The notes under the pieces were generated by a model. That model did no database searches. It worked only from the letters and a program-made list of their open reading frames with translations, and was not told the origin of the DNA. From Burkholderia diffusa (GTDB lineage Bacteria > Pseudomonadota > Gammaproteobacteria > Burkholderiales > Burkholderiaceae): 64,000 nt of DNA. Below, in pieces: positions 34,118-41,995 of the stretch. The stretch is taken from positions 1-64,000 of the forward strand of contig NZ_CABVPN010000011.1 of NCBI RefSeq assembly GCF_902499115.1, written 5' to 3'. Every line of letters starts with the position of its first letter. Position 1 is the stretch's first letter. A program made the translations under genes and the position numbers.

Positions 34118-34246
34118 AATGTGCTGGCACGTTCGTGCTGGCACATTTGCCTGTCGCCGCGTAGCGTCGACGGGCGTTGCTTTTTTGATTGACTAAGCCC
34201 ACCGTTCGCCCCAAAGGGCGCGAACTAGCGCGGATTTCGATCCGCG
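34118..34246 (+). promoter_or_regulatory. Structured spacer between rpsK and rpsD
   Basis: Three hairpins follow one another. The first is AATGTGC/GCACATT with an inner GCAC/GTGC stem (34118-34147). The second is GCCTGTCG/CGACGGGC (34149-34175), followed after GTTGC by six T residues (34181-34186), which resembles an intrinsic terminator. The third is a perfect CGCGGAT/ATCCGCG stem with a TTCG tetraloop (34229-34246), just ahead of the rpsD ribosome site. The set looks like an attenuation and translation-control leader. S4 is a natural candidate regulator, because it represses the alpha operon in E. coli. Confidence 0.6.
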
Positions 34247-34271
34247 TGACTGATTGATAAAGGAATGCAAA

Positions 34272-34895
34272 GTGGCACGTTATATCGGCCCCAAGGCCAA
34301 GCTGTCCCGCCGTGAAGGCACCGACCTGTTCCTGAAGAGCGCGCGCCGCTCGCTCGCCGACAAGTGCAAGCTCGACAGCAAGCCGGGTCAGCACGGCCGT
34401 ATCTCGGGCGCACGTACGTCCGACTATGGTACGCAGCTGCGTGAAAAGCAAAAGGTCAAGCGCATTTACGGCGTCCTGGAGCGTCAGTTCCGCCGTTACT
34501 TCGCTGAAGCCGACCGTCGCAAGGGCAACACGGGTGAAAACCTGCTGCAACTGCTCGAGTCGCGTCTCGACAACGTCGTGTATCGCATGGGCTTCGGCTC
34601 GACCCGCGCTGAGGCGCGTCAGCTGGTGAGCCACAAGTCGATCACCGTGAACGGCGTCGTCGCAAACGTGCCGTCGCAGCAAGTGAAGGCGGGTGACGTC
34701 GTCGCGATCCGCGAAAAGGCGAAGAAGCAGGCGCGTATCGTCGAAGCGCTGTCGCTGGCCGAGCAAGGCGGCATGCCGAGCTGGGTTGCAGTCGATGCGA
34801 AGAAGTTCGAAGGCACGTTCAAGCAAATGCCGGAACGCGCTGACATCGCAGGCGACATCAACGAAAGCCTGATCGTCGAATTGTATTCGCGTTAA
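34272..34895 (+). CDS. rpsD: 30S ribosomal protein S4
   Basis: S4 nucleates 30S assembly and takes part in fidelity and antitermination. The 207-residue protein starts at a GTG at 34272 (MARYIGPKAKLSRREG) behind AAAGGA. The S4 RNA-binding domain lies around residues 97-160 (SRLDNVVYRMGF, KSITVNGVVAN). It has no N-terminal four-cysteine zinc site, so it is the cysteine-free form. Confidence 0.97.
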   Translation: MARYIGPKAKLSRREGTDLFLKSARRSLADKCKLDSKPGQHGRISGARTSDYGTQLREKQKVKRIYGVLERQFRRYFAEADRRKGNTGENLLQLLESRLDNVVYRMGFGSTRAEARQLVSHKSITVNGVVANVPSQQVKAGDVVAIREKAKKQARIVEALSLAEQGGMPSWVAVDAKKFEGTFKQMPERADIAGDINESLIVELYSR

Positions 34896-34900
34896 TCCGA

Positions 34901-35000
34901 TTGACGGCCGAGGTACCCCGATTGCGTTATGCAAGGGGGGGCCTCGGCTGTTTATTTTCTGGTTGTTACCGGTCAGCCTTATCGGTGTAACGAGCCGAGG
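34901..35000 (+). promoter_or_regulatory. Terminator-like and alternative hairpins between rpsD and rpoA
   Basis: GCCGAGG (34907-34913) pairs with CCTCGGC (34942-34948), with inner CCCC/GGGG and TTGC/GCAA pairing and a T-rich stretch after it, giving a long terminator-like stem. The same right arm, CCTCGGCT, is also complementary to AGCCGAGG at 34993-35000, just before the rpoA ribosome site. The two pairings exclude each other, which is the usual design of an attenuator or a translation switch. A -35-like TTGACG abuts the left arm, but I see no good -10. Confidence 0.55.
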
Positions 35001-35019
35001 GTATTGAAAAGGAAAGCCC

Positions 35020-35997
35020 ATGCAAACCAGTTTGCTGAAACCCAAGATCATCGCCGTGGAATCGCTGGGCGAGAACCACGCGAGGGTGGTCATGGAACCG
35101 TTCGAACGCGGTTACGGCCACACCTTGGGCAATGCGCTTCGCCGCGTGCTGCTGTCGTCGATGGTTGGCTACGCGCCGACCGAAGTGACGATCGCAGGCG
35201 TGGTGCACGAGTACTCGACGCTTGATGGCGTGCAAGAAGACGTCGTCAACCTGCTGCTGAACCTGAAGGGCGTGGTGTTCAAGCTGCATAACCGTGACGA
35301 AGTGACGGTTACGCTGCGCAAGGAAGGCGAAGGCGTCGTCACGGCCGGCGATATCGAGCTGGCTCACGATTGCGAAGTCATCAACCCGAATCACGTGATC
35401 GCGCATCTGTCGAAGGGCGGCAAGCTCGACGTTCAGATCAAGATCGAGAAGGGTCGCGGTTATGTGCCGGGCAACGTCCGTCGCTACGGCGAAGACACGG
35501 CCAAGATCATCGGCCGCATCGTCCTCGACGCATCGTTCTCGCCGGTTCGCCGCGTGAGCTACGCGGTCGAAAGCGCACGTGTCGAGCAGCGTACCGACCT
35601 CGACAAGCTCGTGATGAACATCGAGACGAGCGGCGTGATCACGCCGGAAGAAGCGATCCGTCAATCGGCCCGCATCCTGGTCGACCAGCTGTCCGTGTTC
35701 GCGGCGCTGGAAGGCACGGAAACGGCCGCCGAGGCACCGTCGCGCGCACCGCAGATCGATCCGATCCTGCTGCGTCCGGTGGACGATCTCGAGCTGACGG
35801 TTCGTTCGGCGAACTGCCTGAAGGCCGAGAACATCTACTACATCGGCGACCTGATCCAGCGCACGGAAAACGAGCTGCTGAAGACGCCGAACCTCGGTCG
35901 CAAGTCGCTCAACGAGATCAAGGAAGTGCTCGCTTCGCGCGGTCTCACGCTGGGCATGAAGCTCGAAAACTGGCCGCCGGCTGGTCTCGACAAGTAA
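35020..35997 (+). CDS. rpoA: DNA-directed RNA polymerase subunit alpha
   Basis: RpoA dimerises to start polymerase assembly, and its C-terminal domain binds UP elements and activators. The 325-residue protein has the N-terminal domain with [15 protein letters not shown] near residues 35-50, a linker around 230-245, and a C-terminal domain with [16 protein letters not shown], which includes the UP-element-binding arginine. The gene is preceded and followed by unusual hairpins. Confidence 0.99.
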
Positions 35998-36015
35998 GCC
36001 CGGTTGTTGCTGTAG

Positions 36016-36062
36016 TTGGCAAAGATGCGGATTTTCCTTTAAAATCCGCATCTTGCTTTTTT
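36016..36062 (+). promoter_or_regulatory. Overlapping terminator and promoter between rpoA and rplQ
   Basis: A perfect 14-pair inverted repeat, AAGATGCGGATTTT (36022-36035) and AAAATCCGCATCTT (36041-36054), is followed by GC and six T residues, a textbook intrinsic terminator. TTGGCA at 36016-36021 abuts the left arm. TAAAAT at 36040-36045 is a good -10 at an 18-base spacing and overlaps the loop and right arm. The element should stop rpoA transcripts and restart transcription for rplQ at about 36052. The layout matches that at rplN. Confidence 0.75.
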
Positions 36063-36133
36063 CGTTACCGGCCCGTGCACCCCAGCGGTGCGATAGAAGA
36101 GCTGGATCAAAACTTTGAATCAAGGAAACTGAA

Positions 36134-36529
36134 ATGCGCCATCGTCATGGTCTGCGGAAACTGAACCGCACGAGCAGCCACCGTCTGGCTATGCTCCGTA
36201 ACATGTCCAACTCGCTGATCGAGCACGAAGTCATCAAGACGACGCTGCCGAAGGCGAAGGAACTCCGTAAAGTCGTCGAGCCGCTGATCACGCTCGGCAA
36301 GAAGCCGTCGCTGGCAAACCGTCGCCTGGCGTTCAACCGCCTGCGCGATCGTGACTCGGTGGCGAAGCTGTTCGACGTGCTCGGTCCGCGTTTCGCGAAC
36401 CGTCCGGGCGGCTACCTGCGCGTGCTGAAGTTCGGCTTCCGCGTCGGCGACAACGCACCGATGGCACTGGTCGAGCTGCTCGATCGTCCGGAAGTCGACG
36501 AAACGGAAAACGTGCAAGAAGCCGAGTAA
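36134..36529 (+). CDS. rplQ: 50S ribosomal protein L17
   Basis: L17 is an early-assembly 50S protein near the tunnel exit. The 131-residue product starts MRHRHGLRKLNRTSSHRLAM and contains ITLGKKPSLANRR. It ends the alpha operon, but a strong terminator and a promoter separate it from rpoA, so it may be expressed partly on its own. Confidence 0.98.
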   Translation: MRHRHGLRKLNRTSSHRLAMLRNMSNSLIEHEVIKTTLPKAKELRKVVEPLITLGKKPSLANRRLAFNRLRDRDSVAKLFDVLGPRFANRPGGYLRVLKFGFRVGDNAPMALVELLDRPEVDETENVQEAE

Positions 36530-36553
36530 GCTTCCAGTACGCAGCAGTATCTG

Positions 36554-36590
36554 AAAAGGGCCGAGCGATTGCTTGGCCCTTTTTGTTTTT
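36554..36590 (+). terminator. Intrinsic terminator after rplQ
   Basis: AAAAGGGCCGAGC pairs with GCTTGGCCCTTTT (one G-T pair) around a GATT loop and is followed by a T-rich run. It closes the long ribosomal protein region. Confidence 0.92.
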
Positions 36591-36737
36591 TGTCGTGCCG
36601 CGGGCTGCGAAAGATTGTCGCAGCCCGCGGCCGGCAGTGTCGCGCGGGCTGCGCTACGATACGGAACTGTCGGCACGGGCCCTCGATGGGCGAATCGTGG
36701 CGGCGGAAGCCGGTAAAAACCAGCCAGGAGGGCGCGT

Positions 36738-37064
36738 ATGGTGGTGGTGTTGATGCTCACGACGGTGCCGGATGCGGCGACGGCTGCGGCGCTCGCCGAC
36801 GGCGCGCTCGATGCGCGGCTTGCCGCGTGCGTGTCGGAACTCGGTGCGATCAAGTCGCGCTACCACTGGCAGGGCAAGGTCGAGACGGCCGACGAGATCC
36901 AGTTGCTGTTCAAGACGAGCCCCATGCGCTCGCTCGAACTGGAGCGATTTATTCTCGCGCATCATCCTTACGAGACGCCGGAAGTCGTCTCGTGGCAGGC
37001 GACGGCTTCGGCCGCGTACGGCCAGTGGGTGACCAGCGAAACTCAACGTCTATTTCATGTTTAA
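36738..37064 (+). CDS. cutA: Divalent-cation tolerance protein CutA
   Basis: CutA1 proteins are small trimeric ferredoxin-like proteins linked with copper and divalent-metal tolerance; the exact activity is unsettled. The 108-residue product has the family core ARLAACVSELGAIKSRYHWQGKVE and the aromatic-rich PYETPEVVSWQA segment. The last eight bases overlap the start of dsbD. Pairing with dsbD is usual in proteobacteria and suggests a link with redox or metal stress. Confidence 0.93.
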   Translation: MVVVLMLTTVPDAATAAALADGALDARLAACVSELGAIKSRYHWQGKVETADEIQLLFKTSPMRSLELERFILAHHPYETPEVVSWQATASAAYGQWVTSETQRLFHV

Positions 37065-38892
37065 CGGTATGGCGCTTTCCGTGCGCGTGCGCGCGCTGCG
37101 GGTCCTCGCAGTCCTGTTGTCGTTCATGTTCATGCTGGCCGGCGTGTCGGTCGCGCGCGCGGCCGACGATTTTCTCGATCCGTCGGTCGCATTCAAGTTC
37201 AGCGCGAGCGAGTCGCCGGGGCAGGTGGACGTCCGCTTCAAGGTCGCCCATGGCTATTACCTGTACCGCGAGCGGTTCGCGTTCGCTGTGAAGGGCGGGC
37301 AGGTGACGCTCGGCGATCCGCAGTTCCCGGCCGGTCACGTGAAGTTCGACCAGACGTTCCAAAAAGAAGTCGAGACCTATCGCGACGAGGTCGTGATTCA
37401 CGTGCCGGTCAAGCAGGCGGCGGGACCGTTCGAGCTCGCGGTGACGTCGCAGGGATGCGCCGACGAAGGGATCTGCTATCCGCCCGCGGAGCACGTCGTG
37501 AAGGTCGACGGCGCGGCGCTGGGCGCGGCCGCGCCGGCCGACGGCGCACCGGCCTCGGGCAACTGGTTCGACAAGGTCACGAGCGCGGATTTCGCGCAGT
37601 CGCTGCTCGAGGGGCACGGCTTCTTCACGATCGTCGCGCTGTATTTCGTCGCGGGCGTCGTGCTGAGTCTCCTGCCCTGTTCGTATCCGATGATTCCGAT
37701 CGTGTCCGCGATCATCATCGGCCAAGGCACGCGGGCGACGCATGCGCGCGGCTTTGCGCTGTCGCTGACGTACGTGGTCGGCATGGCGCTCGTCTATACG
37801 GTGCTGGGCATCGCGGCGGCGCTGGTTGGCCAGAGCCTTGGCGCGTGGTTGCAGAACCCGTGGGTGCTCGGCGCGTTCGGCGTACTGCTCACGGCATTCG
37901 CAGTGTCGCTGATTTCCGGCAAGGACATCGCGTTGCCCGAGCGCTGGCAGAACGGCGCGGCCGAAGCTTCGCGCGCGCGGCAGGGCGGTCACTTCGTCGC
38001 GGTCGCGGCGATGGGCGCGTTGTCCGCGCTGGTCGTCGGCGCATGCATGACGGCGCCGCTGTTCGCGGTGCTCGCGTTCATCGCGCACACCGGCAATGCG
38101 TGGCTCGGCGGTGCTGCCCTGTTCGCAATGGGACTGGGGCTCGGCGTGCCGCTGCTCGTCGTTGGCGTCGGTGCCGGCACGGTGCTGCCGCGCGCGGGCG
38201 CATGGATGGATGGCGTGAAGGTGTTCTTCGGCATCGTGCTGCTCGCGGCCGCGCTGTGGATCGTGTGGCCAGTGCTCGCGGGCGGGCTGAAGATGGTGCT
38301 CGCTGCGTTGTGGCTGCTCGTCGCCGCTGCGGCGCTCGGCCTGTTCACGCCGCATGCCGGCGCCGCGTCGATCTGGCGCCGACTCGGTCGTGGCCTCGGT
38401 GCGGCGCTCGCGATCTGGGCCGCGACGCTGCTCGTCGGGCTCGCGGCGGGCTCCAACGACCCCGTGAAGCCGCTGGCCGTACTCGCGACGCGCACGGTTG
38501 CGTCGGGCGATGCGTCGGCAGCCGGGCAGGCGGGCCCCGCGTTCGCGTCGGTGCGCTCCAGCGGCGAACTCGACGCGCTGCTGAAGACGTCGGGCCGGCC
38601 CGTGATGCTCGACTTCTACGCCGACTGGTGCGTGAGCTGCAAGGAAATGGAGCATCTGACGTTCACCGATTCGCGCGTGCAGGCGCGGCTCGCGCAGCTT
38701 CACCTGGTGCGCGCGGATGTCACCGCGAACAATCCGGACGACCAGGCGCTCCTCAAGCGCTTCAACCTGTTCGGGCCGCCGGGCATCATCTTCTTCGATC
38801 GCAACGGCAACGAAATCGGCCGCGTGGTCGGCTATCAGGCGGCCGAGACGTTCCTGCGCAGCCTCGATCGCGCAGCGGTGCCGACGGTGTAA
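37057..38892 (+). CDS. dsbD: Thiol:disulfide interchange protein DsbD
   Basis: DsbD passes electrons from cytoplasmic thioredoxin across the inner membrane to periplasmic DsbC, DsbG and cytochrome c assembly. The 611-residue protein has a signal peptide (cleavage near ARA, 33-35) and a periplasmic alpha domain with Cys134 and Cys140. The membrane beta domain has Cys208 (LLPCSYPM) and Cys330. The C-terminal thioredoxin domain has Cys525 and Cys528 (WCVSC). Two starts are possible: 37057, overlapping cutA, or the ATG at 37069. Neither has a clear ribosome site, so coupling to cutA is likely. Confidence 0.95.
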   Translation: MFNGMALSVRVRALRVLAVLLSFMFMLAGVSVARAADDFLDPSVAFKFSASESPGQVDVRFKVAHGYYLYRERFAFAVKGGQVTLGDPQFPAGHVKFDQTFQKEVETYRDEVVIHVPVKQAAGPFELAVTSQGCADEGICYPPAEHVVKVDGAALGAAAPADGAPASGNWFDKVTSADFAQSLLEGHGFFTIVALYFVAGVVLSLLPCSYPMIPIVSAIIIGQGTRATHARGFALSLTYVVGMALVYTVLGIAAALVGQSLGAWLQNPWVLGAFGVLLTAFAVSLISGKDIALPERWQNGAAEASRARQGGHFVAVAAMGALSALVVGACMTAPLFAVLAFIAHTGNAWLGGAALFAMGLGLGVPLLVVGVGAGTVLPRAGAWMDGVKVFFGIVLLAAALWIVWPVLAGGLKMVLAALWLLVAAAALGLFTPHAGAASIWRRLGRGLGAALAIWAATLLVGLAAGSNDPVKPLAVLATRTVASGDASAAGQAGPAFASVRSSGELDALLKTSGRPVMLDFYADWCVSCKEMEHLTFTDSRVQARLAQLHLVRADVTANNPDDQALLKRFNLFGPPGIIFFDRNGNEIGRVVGYQAAETFLRSLDRAAVPTV

Positions 38893-38948
38893 GGCGCGCG
38901 CGCCGCCGCACATGGGCGCCCGCTGCGCCCACCGGACCGCAAATGCAG

Positions 38949-38986
38949 AACGGCGGGACACCGATGAAGTGTCCCGCCGTTTTTCT
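38949..38986. terminator. Bidirectional intrinsic terminator between dsbD and hemB
   Basis: AACGGCGGGACA pairs with TGTCCCGCCGTT around a nine-base loop. T residues follow on the + strand, so it ends dsbD. It also lies just beyond the stop of the convergent hemB, so it may serve both. Confidence 0.85.
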
Positions 38987-39007
38987 TGATACTCGCCGTC
39001 GTGCGGC

Positions 39008-40006
39008 TCAGCGCTGCGCTTTCAGCAGACGGGCAGCATCGAGCGCGAAGTACGTGAGGACACCGTCGGCGCCCGCGCGCTTGAATGCGAGCAGCGATTC
39101 GAGCACGACCTTATCGTGGTCGAGCCAGCCATTCATCGCGGCGGCCTTCAGCATCGCGTATTCGCCGCTCACCTGGTACACGTAGGTCGGGAAGCGGAAC
39201 TCGTCCTTCACGCGGCGCACGATGTCGAGATACGGCATCCCGGGCTTGACCATCACCATGTCGGCGCCTTCGTCGATGTCGAGGCGCACTTCGCGCAGCG
39301 CTTCGTCGCTGTTCGCCGGATCCATCTGGTAGGTCATCTTGTTGCCCTTGCCCAGATTGGACGCCGAGCCGACCGCATCGCGGAACGGGCCGTAGAACGC
39401 CGACGCGAACTTGGCCGAATAGGCCATGATGCGCGTATGGATATGGCCGTCGCTTTCCAGCATCTCGCGGACCGCGCCGATGCGGCCGTCCATCATGTCC
39501 GACGGCGCGACGATGTCGACGCCGGCTTCTGCCTGCGCGCGTGCCTGGTCGACCAGGATCTCGATCGTGTCGTCGTTGATCACGTAGCCGTTTTCGTCGA
39601 GCACGCCGTCCTGGCCGTGGCTCGTGTACGGATCGAGCGCGACGTCGGTCAGCACGCCGAGTTCGGGGAAACGCTTCTTCAGCTCGCGCACAGCGCGCGG
39701 GATCAGGCCTTCCGGATTGGCCGCTTCGCGTCCGTCGGGCGTTTTCAGCGACGGCTCGATGGCCGGGAACAGCGACAGCACGGGCACGCCAAGTTCGACG
39801 CACTGCTCGGCGACGTGCATCAGCAGATCGACCGATACGCGCTCGACGCCGGGCATCGACGGGACGGCCTGGCGTTCATTGGTGCCTTCGACGACGAACA
39901 CCGGGTAGATCAGGTCGTCGGTGGTCAGGCGGTTTTCGCGCATCAGGCGCCGGGAGAAGTCGTCGCGGCGCATCCGGCGCGGACGATGAAGCGGATGGAA
40001 GCTCAT
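39008..40006 (-). CDS. hemB: Delta-aminolevulinic acid dehydratase (porphobilinogen synthase)
   Basis: HemB joins two 5-aminolevulinate molecules to porphobilinogen in heme synthesis. The 332-residue product has the two active-site lysines in AYSAKFAS and MVKPGMPYLD. The metal region reads DVALDPYTSHGQDG, so the cysteines of zinc-dependent enzymes are replaced by Ala and Asp. By family comparison this is a magnesium-type enzyme like that of Pseudomonas. It is monocistronic, convergent with dsbD, and close to the heme-protein genes downstream. Confidence 0.97.
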   Translation of the reverse strand: MSFHPLHRPRRMRRDDFSRRLMRENRLTTDDLIYPVFVVEGTNERQAVPSMPGVERVSVDLLMHVAEQCVELGVPVLSLFPAIEPSLKTPDGREAANPEGLIPRAVRELKKRFPELGVLTDVALDPYTSHGQDGVLDENGYVINDDTIEILVDQARAQAEAGVDIVAPSDMMDGRIGAVREMLESDGHIHTRIMAYSAKFASAFYGPFRDAVGSASNLGKGNKMTYQMDPANSDEALREVRLDIDEGADMVMVKPGMPYLDIVRRVKDEFRFPTYVYQVSGEYAMLKAAAMNGWLDHDKVVLESLLAFKRAGADGVLTYFALDAARLLKAQR

Positions 40007-40076
40007 GGCGATTTGGCAGAAATCAGGGCAAGAAGGACCTTACGGAACCCTTAGGTCATTTTCGAGATCGTTGGTA

Positions 40077-40193
40077 TATGATAGCGATCGAGCGGCACGC
40101 GTCGCGTGCAACTCCCCGCTTCTCCTCCCTGAGCGGGTGCCTGTCGTTATTCGATTAGGCTGTTTGACCCGCCGTTCAACGGCGGGTTTTTTT
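40077..40193 (+). ncRNA. Candidate small RNA with an anti-Shine-Dalgarno loop
   Basis: A -10-like TATGAT at 40077-40082 is followed by about 105 bases without an ORF and ending in a strong intrinsic terminator. The predicted RNA has GCACGC/GCGTGC (40095-40109), then CCCGCT/AGCGGG (40115-40137) with an 11-base loop TCTCCTCCCTG complementary to ribosome-binding sites. A GCCT/AGGC stem and the terminator ACCCGCCGTT/AACGGCGGGT with T7 (40167-40193) follow. It resembles the betaproteobacterial toxic small RNAs with exposed anti-SD loops that I recall from the literature. Identity with that family is not proven. The -35 is weak. Confidence 0.65.
40167..40193 (+). terminator. Intrinsic terminator of the small RNA
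   Basis: ACCCGCCGTT pairs with AACGGCGGGT across a minimal loop and runs into seven T residues. No + strand protein gene ends nearby, which supports an RNA gene upstream. Confidence 0.88.
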
Positions 40194-40259
40194 ATGAGCC
40201 GGCCGAATCCGCAGGTGCCGTCAGGTGCGCCCGGCCGATCCCGGCCGCGCGTTGCCCGC

Positions 40260-40919
40260 TCATTGTCCTACAGGCTCGCTTTTTTCGTCGGCGACGGACG
40301 GCCGCACCCAGCTCTCGATCAGTTCATGAGCCTCGTCGAGCCCCGTGCGCTTCAGCGCCGAGAACAGCTGGACGGTCAGCTTGCCCTTCACGCCCTGGTC
40401 GCGATACGCGTCGAGTCCCTTCTGCGTGTTACGCAGCGCGTTGATGCTTTCCTGGCGCGTCAATTTGTCGCACTTCGTCAGCAGCGTGTGGATCGGCTTG
40501 CCGGTCGGCGCAAACCACTCGAGCATCCGGCGATCGAGGTCGGTCAGCGGGCGCCGCGAATCCATCATCAGGATCAGGCCGCACAGCTGCGAACGCGTTG
40601 CGAGATAGGACGACAGAAGCATTTCCCAGTGGGCCTTCGCGGCCCCCGGCACTTCCGCGTAACCGTAGCCGGGCAGGTCGACGAGGTTCGCGACGGGCTC
40701 GGCGGCCGGGCCGACGGAGAAGTAGTTGATGTGCTGGGTGCGGCCGGGCGTCTTCGACGCGAACGCGAGCCGCTTCTGGTTGCACAGCACGTTGATCGCC
40801 GTCGATTTGCCGGCATTCGAGCGGCCGGCGAACGCGATTTCCGGTTGTACCGTCGGCGGCAGGTCGCGCAGATGGTTGACGGTCGTGTAGAAGCGGGCTT
40901 GGTGGAGCAAAAAGGCCAT
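40260..40919 (-). CDS. engB: Ribosome biogenesis GTP-binding protein EngB (YsxC/YihA)
   Basis: EngB is an essential GTPase acting in late 50S assembly. The 219-residue protein has P-loop GRSNAGKS, the switch segment GRTQHINYF, DLPGYGYA and TKCDK. The start is taken at 40919 (MAFLLHQARFYTTVNHL), matching the family. The open frame continues upstream, but the added residues are arginine- and proline-rich and unlike EngB. It is divergent from the cytochrome c4 gene. Confidence 0.95.
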   Translation of the reverse strand: MAFLLHQARFYTTVNHLRDLPPTVQPEIAFAGRSNAGKSTAINVLCNQKRLAFASKTPGRTQHINYFSVGPAAEPVANLVDLPGYGYAEVPGAAKAHWEMLLSSYLATRSQLCGLILMMDSRRPLTDLDRRMLEWFAPTGKPIHTLLTKCDKLTRQESINALRNTQKGLDAYRDQGVKGKLTVQLFSALKRTGLDEAHELIESWVRPSVADEKSEPVGQ

Positions 40920-41137
40920 GGGGGAAACCGGAGGGACGGGGCGGCGCGAGCCGCTTGGTGGAGGCGGGGTAGCCCCGATAGGCGCGGGAGCTTTCAGCGC
41001 GATATTGTACAATACGCCGGTTTTGCCGAAGGGTTGCGGGCGCCTGCCTCGCGCTTTTATGCAGCTTCTGCGGTAGACTGGTCGACGTCGTTTTTTGCAG
41101 AACCTCAAATTCCCACAAGACGAAACAGGGTGTGCGA

Positions 41138-41791
41138 ATGAATCGACTGTGCAAGTCTCTGATGGTGCTTCAGGTTGCAGCAGGGTTCGTAGGTTTCGTA
41201 GCGGAGGCAAACGCGGCGGATGCGGCAAAGCCGGATCTGGACCGCGGCAAGGCGATTGCCGGGCAAGTCTGCGCGTCGTGTCACGGCGCCGACGGCAACA
41301 GCGCATCGGGCAGTTTCCCGAAGCTCGCCGGCCAGCATCCCGAATATCTGGTCAAGCAGTTGAACGACTTCAAGGCCCAGCCGGGCGCGAAGGGGCCGGC
41401 GCGGACCAATCCGGTGATGGTCGGGTTCGCGAGCGCGTTGAGCGCGGACGACATGCGCAACGTCGCCGCGTATTACGGATCGCAGACGACGAAGCTCGGC
41501 ACCGCACGCGACGCGGCGACCGTGCCGATCGGCCAGAAGATCTATCGCGGCGGCATCGCGGAAAAGGGTGTGCCCGCCTGCGCGAGCTGCCACGGGCCGA
41601 CGGGACAGGGGATTCCGGTCCAGTACCCGCGTCTGTCGGGGCAGTGGGCTGATTACACGGTTGCGCAGTTGACCGCATTCCAGCAGGGTGTCGGCGCGCG
41701 CAACAACAACGAGGCGATGCATCAGATCGCATCGCGTCTGTCGGACAACGAGATCAAGGCCGTCGCGGATTACATCGCGGGCCTGCGTTGA
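41138..41791 (+). CDS. Diheme cytochrome c4-type protein
   Basis: A periplasmic electron carrier, probably between the bc1 complex and terminal oxidases. The 217-residue precursor has a signal peptide ending near EANA-A (residues 22-28) and two homologous halves, each with a CASCH heme site (Cys45-His49 and Cys148-His152), followed by the LAGQHPEYL and LSGQWADYT repeats typical of cytochrome c4. The ATG at 41138 is preferred to a GTG at 41132 because of AGGG spacing. The system II assembly genes follow directly downstream. Confidence 0.93.
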   Translation: MNRLCKSLMVLQVAAGFVGFVAEANAADAAKPDLDRGKAIAGQVCASCHGADGNSASGSFPKLAGQHPEYLVKQLNDFKAQPGAKGPARTNPVMVGFASALSADDMRNVAAYYGSQTTKLGTARDAATVPIGQKIYRGGIAEKGVPACASCHGPTGQGIPVQYPRLSGQWADYTVAQLTAFQQGVGARNNNEAMHQIASRLSDNEIKAVADYIAGLR

Positions 41792-41849
41792 ACGGACGGT
41801 CGCGAATGGAATGACCGGGCGCCCGAAGTGCGGCCGGCGTCAGAACAAG

Positions 41850-41894
41850 AAAAGGGTGGGGCGCCGCACCGTTGCGGTTGCCTCGCCCTTTTTT
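41850..41894 (+). terminator. Intrinsic terminator after cytochrome c4
   Basis: AAAAGGGTGGGGC pairs with GCCTCGCCCTTTT through G-T pairs around a 17-base loop and runs into T residues. It separates the cytochrome gene from ccs1. Confidence 0.75.
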
Positions 41895-41995
41895 GTCGGC
41901 ACTCGCCGGGCCGTCCCAGGAGTGCTGACCGCCCCCCTTGGGTGGGCAGCGAACATAGTGAGCGTGGGGGCTGTTTCCCCTTAGTCGGAGTTTGA

